The position numbers were made by a program, and so were the translations under genes. The notes under the pieces are model-generated. The model saw nothing but the letters and a program-made list of their open reading frames with translations. It did not search any database and had not been told where the DNA came from. From the NCBI GenBank assembly GCA_021785315.1, contig JAJYFX010000043.1, forward strand, positions 1-9,421: 9,421 bases of DNA, in the 5' to 3' direction. Below, piece after piece: positions 1-6,632 of the stretch. Positions within the stretch are counted from its first letter, which is position 1. Each line of letters starts with the position of its first letter. The stretch comes from Actinomycetes bacterium. GTDB lineage: Bacteria > Actinomycetota > Acidimicrobiia > Acidimicrobiales > Acidimicrobiaceae.

Positions 1-294
1 GCGCTCCACTTGCTGGTTAACTCCCGGAACAGCGAGCCCGTCACTCTGAGCACTTCGCGCAACGCAAATGTCGAGAGGGAATTGGATGTCCGGGCTCTTG
101 CTCCAGCGCAGCGGCATTCGGAGATATTTGCGGCCTATCGGAATTTGACGCCGGGGAATGGATTCTTGCTGATCAACGATCACGATCCGAAACCGCTGCA
201 ATATCAGTTCGATGCGGAGTACAAAGGAGAGTTCACCTGGGATTACCTTGAGAGTGGACCTAAGACCTGGCGAGTTCGCATTGGGCGTCCCTAG
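1..294 (+). CDS. DUF2249 domain protein, 5' end uncertain/partial
   Basis: Small soluble protein made up of one DUF2249 domain. The reading frame is open to the left edge of the window, so the true start may lie outside. Inside the window the possible starts are TTG at 10 and TTG at 82, the latter preceded by a purine-rich AGAGGGA and placed exactly at the domain's first motif (LDVR). Counting from TTG 10, visible family motifs are LDVRAL (residues 25-30), ERH-like QRH (34-36), the central NDHDPKPL (56-63) with YQF after it, and the C-terminal WRVRIGR (87-93). DUF2249 proteins are often found beside hemerythrin, nitrite/NO and heme-copper oxidase-like genes; the biochemical role is not established. 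It converges on the membrane protein gene at 394-1719, and a second DUF2249 gene sits at 1888-2103, so the cluster carries two divergent copies of the domain. Family call is firm, function unknown. Confidence 0.85.
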   Translation, partial: ALHLLVNSRNSEPVTLSTSRNANVERELDVRALAPAQRHSEIFAAYRNLTPGNGFLLINDHDPKPLQYQFDAEYKGEFTWDYLESGPKTWRVRIGRP

Positions 295-334
295 CCGCAG
301 GCTAATATCGCAAAATACTGAAGCTTCTGTGCCT

Positions 335-369
335 AAAGCGATGCATCACCAAAATGGTGCATCGCTTTT
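335..369. terminator. bidirectional intrinsic terminator between convergent genes
   Basis: A 9-bp stem (AAAGCGATG 335-343 with CATCGCTTT 360-368) is stacked on a 5-bp stem (CACCA 347-351 with TGGTG 355-359) with a 3-nt loop and a 3-nt bulge (344-346). The stem ends in TTTT on the plus side and in AAA on the left, so it can serve transcription from both directions. It lies 40 bases after the stop of the DUF2249 gene and 25 bases beyond the end of the convergent membrane protein gene. Confidence 0.8.
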
Positions 370-393
370 CTAACGAGAATTGGCTGTGGGGGC

Positions 394-1719
394 TCAGTTT
401 TTGTTGTTCACCCTCAACAACTGCAATGATTTCATCGAAAGATTGGTCGAAAGCATTATCCCCGACAGAGCAAGTAGCGCTCCACCGATTGCAATGAAGG
501 AGGGTCCCGAGTCAGCAAAGCCGACACAGGTCGAGGCAATTCCAAATGTAACAAGGACGTAGACCACCGCGGCGACTGAATGGTTATAAAGGTCTCCAAA
601 CATTAGCTGGCCGCCAGATCGGTTTTTAGTGATTCCTCTGCTGCGGAACATCGACCAGACAACGAAGGGGATCACTTTGTGTATGTGGCCTACAAATGCT
701 TCCAATATCCAGCCTCCAAAGGCTGTAATTGCGGCAGCGGCCAGCATGATTCCGAGATGGTGGTGGTTGCCAATGATCAGCGCAGATGTTATCGCGAGAA
801 CGATGCCGACTAGTAGCGATATGGACGAGGTAATGACGAAGATGAAGTAGAGGTCGACCTTTCGTTTGCGACTGGTCAGATGCATTGCCAGGGACACAAG
901 ATGTGACCCAAGTCCAATAACTAGAACAGTCCCTCCAAACCACGCCAAAGCCGTCACTTTGAACAATAAACCGGGGGAAAGAAATACTATGCCCAGAGGA
1001 ATCGCCGTCACTGCGATCAGTCCTGCGCGTCTTTTGCCTGCGACATGGGCCAAAAAGAACATTGGCCAGAGGCGCTCAGCGACGCTTACGTAGGTCAGGC
1101 CGAGCCAGGCAAACAGTCCTATTGAAGCATGTGCGAGCACCACGTGTCCGCTCAAGTCAAACCAGTTTCCAGTTCGATCAAAGACGTACACCACTCCAAA
1201 GCACGCGGTGAGGGCAAAGCCGGCTACGGCATAGCGAAGTCCAATTACAGGGCTTCCTTTTCCCTTCGCACCTAGGGGCGACCAAAGATTGATTATGAGC
1301 AGCACGATCGCAGTGGCGGCGAAAATTCCACCGATTTCAACCACTGGTTCATGCTTGGTCCCAATCCCAAGCGGCAAGCACCAGGCACCTATCAGCCATG
1401 TTACAAATGTGGCTCTGGAAAGACGCGTTGAACGCAAAGGCCGCTGGGTAACGACAGGGGTAAATTGATGTATAGCTCCGAGCAGTCCCATCGAAAGCGT
1501 GGCCAACATTCCCAAATGGGCAGCTGCTACGGTGACATCGCTGGTTGGATCGATCGTACCTTGATTGCGAGCGAAAATTAGTGCGATGCCTAAGGCGATC
1601 AGTCCCAGGAAGGACGCTTCGAAAAAGGCCAACGGGACTGATGGCGGTGGTGTGTTGCCGGATACTTTAAGAGGCGAATTGGCTCCAAATTTTGAAGCAG
1701 GCGTCGTTTCGTCCGGCAT
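394..1719 (-). CDS. polytopic membrane protein, heme-copper oxidase subunit I / NnrS-like
   Basis: A 441-residue integral membrane protein with roughly 11-12 hydrophobic segments after a short polar N-terminus (1-28). Start ATG 1719 is well supported: AGGAGG (1726-1731 on the complement) lies 6 bases upstream. Histidines sit in or next to membrane segments in a pattern recalling heme ligands: HLGMLATL...GAIHQFTP (about 68-86), GHVVLAHASIGLF (about 190-202), SHLVSLAMH, NHHHLGIM, and GHIHKVIPFVVW, the last being like the aromatic, proline-containing motif seen in cytochrome oxidase subunit I-like proteins of uncertain function. This is a resemblance read by eye; the canonical CuB/heme ligand set is not fully recognisable, so it may be a divergent NO-responsive or heme-carrying membrane protein rather than an oxidase. 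It is flanked by two DUF2249 genes and diverges from a MIP18-type gene, a context that suggests respiratory or NO-stress physiology. Fold class moderately sure, function unsure. Confidence 0.65.
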   Translation of the reverse strand: MPDETTPASKFGANSPLKVSGNTPPPSVPLAFFEASFLGLIALGIALIFARNQGTIDPTSDVTVAAAHLGMLATLSMGLLGAIHQFTPVVTQRPLRSTRLSRATFVTWLIGAWCLPLGIGTKHEPVVEIGGIFAATAIVLLIINLWSPLGAKGKGSPVIGLRYAVAGFALTACFGVVYVFDRTGNWFDLSGHVVLAHASIGLFAWLGLTYVSVAERLWPMFFLAHVAGKRRAGLIAVTAIPLGIVFLSPGLLFKVTALAWFGGTVLVIGLGSHLVSLAMHLTSRKRKVDLYFIFVITSSISLLVGIVLAITSALIIGNHHHLGIMLAAAAITAFGGWILEAFVGHIHKVIPFVVWSMFRSRGITKNRSGGQLMFGDLYNHSVAAVVYVLVTFGIASTCVGFADSGPSFIAIGGALLALSGIMLSTNLSMKSLQLLRVNNKN

Positions 1720-1751
1720 CGAGTACCTCCTCGTAGCTCTCCCGGTCGGAG

Positions 1752-1779
1752 TGTCTAATTAATCAGGGTCAGCGGTCAA
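1752..1779 (-). promoter_or_regulatory. candidate promoter of the membrane protein gene
   Basis: Read on the minus strand: -35 TTGACC (1779-1774), 16-base spacer, -10 TAGACA (1757-1752). Transcription would begin near 1745, leaving a short leader that contains the AGGAGG ribosome site. The match is by eye; the -10 is only fair. Confidence 0.4.
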
Positions 1780-1827
1780 ACGTAGGTCTCTAATTGACTA
1801 ACCAGCTCAACTGCATGTAGACTAATT
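1755..1827. repeat. three CTAATT direct repeats in the divergent promoter region
   Basis: CTAATT occurs at 1755-1760, 1790-1795 and 1822-1827, each preceded by T or A (TCTAATT, TCTAATT, ACTAATT). Start-to-start distances are 35 and 32 bases, close to three helical turns, and the copies overlap or abut the two promoter candidates. This looks like a set of regulator half sites, but AT-rich promoter DNA can give such repeats by chance. Confidence 0.4.
1794..1823 (+). promoter_or_regulatory. candidate promoter of the DUF2249-MIP18-DUF488 operon
   Basis: -35 TTGACT (1794-1799), 18-base spacer, -10 TAGACT (1818-1823). It faces away from the minus-strand promoter 15 bases to its left, and both have similar hexamers, so the two transcription units are likely to be controlled together. 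The start site would fall around 1830, inside the inverted repeat at 1826-1843. Confidence 0.45.
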
Positions 1828-1843
1828 CTAGTTGATACTAGAA
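1826..1843. promoter_or_regulatory. inverted repeat, candidate operator
   Basis: TTCTAG (1826-1831) and CTAGAA (1838-1843) form a perfect 6-bp inverted repeat around a 6-base centre (TTGATA). It lies directly after the candidate -10 of the rightward operon, where a bound repressor would block transcription. The regulator is unknown; no regulator gene is visible nearby. Confidence 0.4.
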
Positions 1844-1887
1844 AAATAATCAACCTGGTGAAAGAATCCAGCGACGGAGGAATATTA

Positions 1888-2103
1888 GTGGCTACTTTGG
1901 ATGCGCGTCCAATCATTGCAGCAGGTGAAGAGCCGTTTGATCAAATCATGGCTGCTGTTGCAGGACTTACCGAAAATGAGGAGTTCGTCATACTTGCTCC
2001 TTTTGAGCCTGTGCCATTGGAGGGAGTACTGTCTTCTCAAGGTTTTACCTATGACGCGGTGGATATAGGAAACGGTGATTGGCAAGTCACTTTTAGGAGG
2101 TAG
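1888..2103 (+). CDS. small DUF2249 domain protein (71 aa)
   Basis: The start is taken as GTG 1888 because GGAGG (1876-1880) lies 7 bases ahead of it; the earlier in-frame GTG at 1858 has no ribosome site. The product opens with the domain's signature (ATLDARPIIAAGEEPF, residues 2-17), then a helix-rich part (FDQIMAAVAGL), a strand FVILAPFEPVPLEGVL that stands in the place of the NDHDPxPL loop of the other DUF2249 protein, and a C-terminal strand WQVTFRR. It is a stand-alone single-domain protein and lacks the His/Asp of the loop seen in the copy at 1-294, so the two are not interchangeable in detail. The stop codon is only 2 bases before the next gene's start, and that gene's AGGAGG is formed from this gene's last codons, which indicates translational coupling. 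Function unknown. Confidence 0.8.
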   Translation: MATLDARPIIAAGEEPFDQIMAAVAGLTENEEFVILAPFEPVPLEGVLSSQGFTYDAVDIGNGDWQVTFRR

Positions 2104-2105
2104 CA

Positions 2106-2462
2106 ATGGCTGAGAATGACATGTTGTCGGCTGAGGGATCTGCCAGCACTGATTCTGAAGATCAGGAGCTGGTCGGCATCGTCTGGCAAACGCTGAGTCA
2201 GGTATATGATCCTGAACTTGGCATAGATCTGGTTTCACTTGGCCTTATCTATGAGGTGAGCAAAGACGGGGATACAATAAATATTAAGATGACGCTGACA
2301 ACTCCGGGCTGTCCGGCTTCGGAGAATCTTCCGGATATGGCCCAGCTGGCTGTTAGCTTCGCTTTGAAGGACAGGGCGAATGTGAATCTTGACGTGGTAT
2401 GGGATCCGCCATGGGATGTGTCCATGATGAATCCAAGCACAGCGATGGGCTTGGGGTTCTGA
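2106..2462 (+). CDS. MIP18 family (DUF59) metal-sulfur cluster assembly factor
   Basis: A 118-residue cytosolic protein of the MIP18/PaaD/SufT-like family, which helps assembly or delivery of iron-sulfur clusters. After a variable acidic N-terminal tail (1-20) the domain follows in order: the helix LVGIVWQTLSQV, the family hallmark YDPELGIDLVSLGLIYEV (34-51), the strand INIKMTLTTPGCP with the conserved cysteine C69 and following ASENLPDMAQ, and the C-terminal WDPPWDVSMM. An AGGAGG at 2095-2100 lies 5 bases ahead of ATG 2106, inside the end of the upstream DUF2249 gene. Second gene of a three-gene operon; the DUF2249 partner suggests cluster repair or delivery to a redox protein, but this is inference. 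In its size and single domain it matches stand-alone actinobacterial and thermophile members. Confidence 0.9.
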   Translation: MAENDMLSAEGSASTDSEDQELVGIVWQTLSQVYDPELGIDLVSLGLIYEVSKDGDTINIKMTLTTPGCPASENLPDMAQLAVSFALKDRANVNLDVVWDPPWDVSMMNPSTAMGLGF

Positions 2463-2476
2463 TCGGCTGAAATTTA

Positions 2477-2872
2477 GTGGCGTTGTCAATTGCGGTTATC
2501 GTGAGGGTTTATGAAGACCGCGAGCGTGTGCCAGGGGACTATCGAGTCCTGGTAGACCGACTTTGGCCGCGCGGCATTAGAAAAGAGGCTGCTGACTTGG
2601 ATCTCTGGGCGAAGGATATCGCTCCGAGCCCAGAGCTTCGCAAATGGTATGGCCATGACGTCGCGCGCTTCGAAGAGTTCAGGCAGCTGTATGTAGCCGA
2701 GCTAAACACTTCTGGCAAAGAGAACCTCCTGGACGAGGTGATCCGGAAAGCGGGCTCAGGGCAGCTTTTGTTGCTAACGGCAACCCGTGATGTCGAACAT
2801 TCGGCTGCCAAGGTTCTTCTGTCGATAATCGAGAGCAAACTAGATAGAAACAGCCAATCACAGCGGGCGTGA
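2477..2872 (+). CDS. DUF488 family protein (YeaO-like)
   Basis: A 131-residue soluble protein with the complete DUF488 signature: DYRVLVDRLWPRGIRKE (21-37), DLWAKDIAPSPELRKWYGHD (42-61), the FEEFRQLYVAEL helix (65-76), and LLLLTATRDVEHSAAKVL (97-114). No enzymatic activity is firmly assigned to the family. GTG 2477 is used as the start, 14 bases after the MIP18 gene; its ribosome site is weak, and GTG 2501 is an in-frame alternative closer to where many relatives begin. The end of the gene carries a charged tail (KLDRNSQSQRA). Third gene of the operon beginning at 1888. Confidence 0.88.
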   Translation: MALSIAVIVRVYEDRERVPGDYRVLVDRLWPRGIRKEAADLDLWAKDIAPSPELRKWYGHDVARFEEFRQLYVAELNTSGKENLLDEVIRKAGSGQLLLLTATRDVEHSAAKVLLSIIESKLDRNSQSQRA

Positions 2873-3154
2873 TTGAACCAAGACCAAGGAATTCAAGCCT
2901 ACCTACACGCTTAGCCAGCAATTATCATGCGCGTTCTGACTCAGATCCTGCTGTTCGGTAGCCGGGCAGCAAGTTTGATTCGGACTGGGCTTTTGACGGG
3001 TCGTGCACCTCCGATGGAAAGGTCGCGAAAACTTTCGCGCAATCCGGTACTCGACCCCCTGAGCTGCACCAACCCTTCGGTAGGTTGACCCCCGAGAACA
3101 TGAGCGCATAAAACTTAGTAGTTCGAGTTCAAAACCTCAATCACTGCTGGGTTC
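2873..3154. other. convergent intergenic region, no gene recognised
   Basis: Between the DUF488 gene (plus) and the decarboxylase-like gene (minus). It holds a perfect 7-bp hairpin, CGCGAAA (3024-3030) with TTTCGCG (3033-3039), which lacks a following T run and so is a weak terminator candidate, and a second stem CAACC (3070-3074) with GGTTG (3083-3087). Near-copies GACCCCC(T)GAG flank the second stem. Short open frames occur on both strands but show no family motif or ribosome site. Confidence 0.4.
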
Positions 3155-4138
3155 CTATTGGGTGCTGTCCAGAACGGGCGTGAAGAAACTGCCAATATCT
3201 ATCGGCGTTTCGATGAAGCCCTGCTCATGGAGGTAGGTAGCGAAAGTCTCTAGGACATTGCGGTTTGCCGCGTAGCCGTAGGGCCACGGGTCGCCCGAAA
3301 AAAGGGCGTCGATTTCCTCCAGATCTGAAAATAGCCATGGAAGCGTGTATCTGATCGTTCCGGTAAAGTGCATTTGTTCAAGGCAAATCCGCTTGGATTC
3401 CAGGAATGCTTTGTAAAGACTTTCAGCCACCCAAGGATGCCTGTCATAGATGTCCGTCCGTATGACGAGCGTGTGCATGATCGGGAAGATCCCGGTTCGC
3501 TTGTAGAACTCTTCTTCCACCTCTCTGTAATTGGGGAAAAGCCTTCTGAGGCCCGGGACCTTCCCCACTGAAGCTGGTTTTCTCGCTCCAATTACAGCGT
3601 CCAAACCTCCATTCGCTAATTGATCGCTCAGACATTGCCCTTCCGGGAGCATTTCTGGTCGGTAACCGCCCGCAGTCTTGCGTAGATGTAGCTCTTGGGG
3701 CGAGAGTGGCACATCTACTCCCCCTTCCCGCCAATCGATTTTGCTGAGGTCGACGCCGTATTCATGCTGGAGAATGCCCCGGATCCATACAGCTGCCGTT
3801 TGCCAAAATTCAGGCACACCCACGACTCTACCTTCGAGGTCTTTGGGATTTTTAATATCGTCTCGCACAAAGACGAACCCGTGCCGGAACACTCGCGACG
3901 GGAATATCGGTAAAGCGACAAACTTCGTTTGACCTTGAGCGCACATCTGAAAATATCCCGACAGAGACATTTCGGAGGCATCAAAAGATCTGAAGTCGAT
4001 CATGCGAGTGAAAATTTCCGGCGGAGATTGTATCGGAATGTAGGTCAGGTCGATTCCCTCGGGTTTTACTGTTCCGGTCCGCAGTGCCTCATTACGATCG
4101 TATGCTCCGCATGCAAGTGTTAGGGTTAGGTTGCTCAT
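3155..4138 (-). CDS. 4,5-dihydroxyphthalate decarboxylase-like protein
   Basis: A 327-residue protein from ATG 4138, the start that matches the family's usual N-terminus (MSNLTLTLACGAYDR). In-frame alternatives are ATG 4156 and GTG 4183; none has a good ribosome site. The family has a periplasmic-binding-protein-like (NMT1-type) fold but no signal peptide, as here, and includes the enzyme that decarboxylates 4,5-dihydroxyphthalate to protocatechuate. Seen in order: LACGAYDR, GTVKPEGIDLTYI, FDASEMSLSGYF, LPIFPSRVFRHGFVFVR, LEGRVVGVPEFWQTAAVWIRGIL, the DYGVD-like HEYGVDLSKIDW, GGLDAVIGARKP, and GIFPIMHTLVIR. Length is normal and the frame is intact. It follows the dioxygenase beta gene on the same strand (about 124 bases away) and was probably the third gene of that operon, fitting an aromatic acid pathway. 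Substrate is not determined by the sequence, and several relatives are annotated only as substrate-binding proteins. Confidence 0.8.
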   Translation of the reverse strand: MSNLTLTLACGAYDRNEALRTGTVKPEGIDLTYIPIQSPPEIFTRMIDFRSFDASEMSLSGYFQMCAQGQTKFVALPIFPSRVFRHGFVFVRDDIKNPKDLEGRVVGVPEFWQTAAVWIRGILQHEYGVDLSKIDWREGGVDVPLSPQELHLRKTAGGYRPEMLPEGQCLSDQLANGGLDAVIGARKPASVGKVPGLRRLFPNYREVEEEFYKRTGIFPIMHTLVIRTDIYDRHPWVAESLYKAFLESKRICLEQMHFTGTIRYTLPWLFSDLEEIDALFSGDPWPYGYAANRNVLETFATYLHEQGFIETPIDIGSFFTPVLDSTQ

Positions 4139-4193
4139 TCGTGGAAGCTTAGTCATGGCTTTCGAACCGGTGACCGAATTCACACCCTATTTG

Positions 4194-4206
4194 CTCAGGA
4201 CCTGAG
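4194..4206. repeat. short palindrome upstream of the decarboxylase-like gene
   Basis: CTCAGG and CCTGAG form a perfect 6-bp inverted repeat around a single A (4200). It lies between the end of the beta-subunit gene and the decarboxylase-like gene, so it could be an operator or mRNA element. No other evidence. Confidence 0.25.
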
Positions 4207-4262
4207 TGGGCTACTTGGTCTTAGACCGCTAATCTCAACCTCCGAGACTGGCACAAGCAAAA

Positions 4263-4777
4263 CTAAAAAATGAAAGTCAAATTATAAATTGGATACTCAC
4301 GATTTAGGAGAAGGCAGTACTTCTCCCGTATCTTCCACTCTCCGGTTTGATTTGACAGTCTGTAACGGCAACGGCCGTGAAGACTCCGGGGTTGGGCGAG
4401 GCCAATCTGAGTGGGATTTCCGGGCCGAAGTTCGTGTACGGTCAGATTGTAGGCCACCACAAACATGTTTTCGTTTTCCGGTTCGAGCAGTTCGATATTC
4501 GTAACCTCATGCTGGGTCATCGAACTTGGTTGCTGGGAATGGGCGAGCGTATGAGTTAGTCGGAATACTCTTTGCTCAAGCCGGGCCCGAGAATCGCGTA
4601 TTATTGCCGGCTCTGGAGGGGGCCCGCTTTTATCGGCATAATATACTCGCCGTCGTCGGTGAATAAAGAAAGCCACGCTTCCAGTAGTCCTTCGCCAAGA
4701 AGGCGAGCTTCCCGATAGAGGAAAGCCTGTACATCTAAGAGCGTTATAAGATCAACCGGGAGTCCCACTTCACTCAC
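4263..4777 (-). pseudogene. Rieske dioxygenase beta (small) subunit, one frameshift
   Basis: Small subunit of an aromatic-ring-hydroxylating dioxygenase (SnoaL/NTF2-like fold; structural partner of the alpha subunit). It begins at GTG 4777, whose GTGA overlaps the TGA of the alpha gene by 4 bases, the standard arrangement for coupled alpha/beta genes. The first frame reads DVQAFLYREARLLGEG, EAWLSLFTDDGEYIMPIKAGP and then runs into a stop; the neighbouring frame carries on with PPEPAIIRDSRARLEQRVFRL, QHEVTNIELLEPENE and ends EWKIREKYCLLLNREYPIYNLTFIF. The switch falls in a run of five G (4618-4622 on the plus strand). One more base there gives an uninterrupted 171-residue protein of normal family length. 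It is either a true one-base deletion or a sequencing error in the homopolymer; its partner gene's damage favours real decay. Confidence 0.85.
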
Positions 4778-5679
4778 CCGTTTGTAAGCGTTGAAGAACT
4801 TATTCCGGCCATAACTCTACGCCACTCGCGATAGAAAGCTCGCTGGGGTATTTCGTCGGTTGAGTGCCCGACCGTTTCCCCAAATTCATTTACCGACTCG
4901 CGATGGATTCCACGTGTAAACTCAAGCCAAGGGTTTGCCGTCGCGGCCGCTCCAGTCTGGGCGCAGACGAATATTTCGATATCATCGGGTGCTCCAAAAC
5001 CTGAAGGTCCAAAGAAACGCTCATGTTCATACAGCCGAGCCTCATTTAGCTCGTTGTCCACACCCCCTAGACAGGTGGGATACACGTCGATGAAGGTTTT
5101 ATCGGCTTTAATGGGAATGATGACGCGAATATGAGACTCGAAGAGGAACAGGTTCGGGAAGATGAATATATTGCGCTGCATCATGATGTCATTTGCGCGT
5201 TCATAGCTGTACGCTTCTTCGAGCTGTTTGCAGTATGAGGATTGGCTTCTGTAATCAAAGGTCCCCAGCATGCCGCCTTCCCTTTCGAGCATGCCGTCTC
5301 CGTAGGCGAGCCCCTTTGCAAAGTTGACGGACCTAACACTGTTACGTGCTTTGGTGGTATCGGCTTCGCTTCGCTCACATGAGCGTTCCAACAGATTGAC
5401 GAAGGATTCATGCACATAGTTCCCGTGGTAGCCGTCAACACCGTTCTCTGCCTGGAGTTTCCAGTTGGCTGGAAATTCATATCGATGAGTACCCTCAGTG
5501 AGGGTTGCGTTCCCTGTCGGCGAGCGTTCGTACCACAAGTCGATATAACGCCGAATATATTTAAGCCGTTAGTCCAGTGGGGGAGCATTTGGATCTAGGT
5601 TGGCAAAGATCAGGCCGCGATAGCTGGTGACGCGGTGAACTTCCTCCAGCCTTAAACCCCATTCCAAAAAATCATTAGG
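4774..5679 (-). pseudogene. Rieske dioxygenase alpha subunit, 3' part
   Basis: C-terminal two thirds of the large subunit of an aromatic-ring-hydroxylating dioxygenase. Joined directly to the 5' part at 7614 it continues in phase as GY-P-NDFLEWGLRLEEVHRV, SYRGLIFANLDPNAPPLD, then the catalytic domain: NWKLQAENGVDGYHGNYVH, where the two histidines (codons 5425-5427 and 5410-5412) belong to the mononuclear iron site, and DDIEIFVCAQTG and WLEFTRGIHRE near the end. An in-frame TAA at 5569-5571 lies where relatives commonly have Glu (LEEYLG-type segment), so a single GAA-to-TAA change is likely. TTG 5536-5538 after the stop is not a credible new start because the upstream part of the domain would be lost. 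The stop codon overlaps the beta gene's GTG. Oxidation of an aromatic ring is the family role; the substrate cannot be read from this. Confidence 0.88.
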
Positions 5680-5706
5680 CTGTAAACTGTTGGCGTCATA
5701 ATACCA

Positions 5707-5713
5707 TCTAGTG
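5707..5713 (+). repeat. IS607 left subterminal repeat TCTAGTG
   Basis: TCTAGTG lies 27 bases inside the left end and is repeated in inverted orientation as CACTAGA near the right end (7589-7595). It is a candidate recombinase recognition sequence, by position only. Confidence 0.4.
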
Positions 5714-5741
5714 TGCGAACGTATGTGCTACTATTCTCTAT

Positions 5742-6353
5742 GTGAACTTGTCTGAATGGGCGCACAGAGTTGGCATAAACAAGCACACCGCCTACCGTTG
5801 GTATCGAGAGGGCAATTTGCCGGTTCCAGCTCGCCGAGTCGGGAAGCTGATCTTGGTGGACATAGACGGCGCTACGGCCGCACAAAGCACCCGGACTGTA
5901 ATCTACGCGCGAGTATCTTCACATGACCAGCGGACAGATCTCGATCGTCAGGTCGCCCGGCTGACTGCCTGGGTGATCGGTCAACGGATGTCAATAGATG
6001 AGGTGGTGACAGAGGTTGGTTCGGGGATGAACGCAAAGCGGCGGCGTCTGGCGCGTTTGCTCTCAGATCCTACTGCCACAACCATCGTGGTCGAACATCG
6101 GGACCGGCTGGCAAGGTTTGGGGTGGAGCACCTAGAGGCAGCGCTGTCGGCGCAGGGTCGCAAGGTCGTCGTCATCGATGACGCTGAGACAGACGACGAT
6201 CTGGTGCGGGACATGACAGAGGTGCTCACGAACTTCTGTGCGAGGCTGTACGGCAGGCGCGGCGCGAGGAACCGGGCCATCAAAGCCCTCGGTTGCGCCA
6301 AGAGAGACGTCGGCCCTGCAGCTATTGCGGCAACGGAGAGGACTTCCAGCTGA
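5742..6353 (+). CDS. tnpA: IS607-family serine recombinase TnpA
   Basis: A 203-residue transposase that moves the element through serine-recombinase chemistry. The N-terminus is a MerR-like winged helix (about 1-40: LSEWAHRVGINKHTAYRWYREGNLP), placed ahead of the catalytic domain as is characteristic of IS607. The catalytic domain starts with VIYARVSSHDQ, where the first Ser of RVSS (S59) is the expected nucleophile, followed by LDRQVARL, the EVGSGMNAKRRRL segment, VVEHRDRLARFG (117-128) and a C-terminal helix FCARLYGRRGARNRAIKAL typical of the group. The start is GTG 5742, 62 bases inside the element's left end. No frameshift or stop is seen, so this gene appears intact. Because it is complete, it could move the element if the ends are still functional. 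Confidence 0.93.
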   Translation: MNLSEWAHRVGINKHTAYRWYREGNLPVPARRVGKLILVDIDGATAAQSTRTVIYARVSSHDQRTDLDRQVARLTAWVIGQRMSIDEVVTEVGSGMNAKRRRLARLLSDPTATTIVVEHRDRLARFGVEHLEAALSAQGRKVVVIDDAETDDDLVRDMTEVLTNFCARLYGRRGARNRAIKALGCAKRDVGPAAIAATERTSS

Positions 6354-6632
6354 TGGTGTTGGTGGAGATGCGTGCAACCGCGCAAGCCGCTAAAGTAGCT
6401 GAGGCCACAGGTGGGGCTCATCTGCTCGGCAAGAATGACAAAGACGGCAAAGCGCTACTTGGGCACGGCGTGGATATCGGGACAGACTTCGAGGCGTGTC
6501 GGGCGAAAATAGAGTCGGTATCAGTGCTGTTCAAGTTGTACGAAAAAGGTGGCACGGTGCCCTCTTGGAGGTTCCGTCTGGGTGGACGATCACTGGAGCC
6601 GTATTCGAACTGGAGTGGCCCAGCGACCCTGA
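6354..6632 (+). other. unassigned stretch inside IS607, site of missing tnpB N-terminal half
   Basis: An IS607 tnpB normally starts right after or overlapping tnpA and needs some 600 bases for its N-terminal half. Only about 280 bases are present here, and in none of the three forward frames do I recognise the TnpB N-terminal domain or the first RuvC motif. One frame stays open from 6293 to 6688, but its product matches nothing I know. A deletion with decay, or replacement by unrelated DNA, would explain it. Confidence 0.4.

Noticed and set aside
3024..3039. Hairpin CGCGAAA/TTTCGCG as a terminator of the DUF488 operon
   Set aside because: The stem is perfect but no T run follows on either strand, so it was left as a note in the intergenic entry.
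3100..3154. tRNA T-arm-like GTTCGAGTTC
   Set aside because: No acceptor stem, anticodon arm or D arm can be built around it.
4263..4676. Intact short beta-subunit gene starting at 4676
   Set aside because: The first residues of that frame (MAFFIHRRRR) do not fit the family, while the neighbouring frame upstream encodes the proper N-terminus from GTG 4777. It is a frameshifted gene.
5181..5588. 135-residue minus-strand open frame over the alpha gene
   Set aside because: It is a frame shadow of the alpha subunit, whose own frame shows the iron-site motif and family pattern.
5680..5730. Rieske-like reading HTRWYYDANS on the minus strand at the left end of IS607
   Set aside because: It resembles the CPYHGW region, but the true motif is already present at 7671-7682, and the rebuilt empty site shows that this DNA belongs to the element. 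It is chance similarity.
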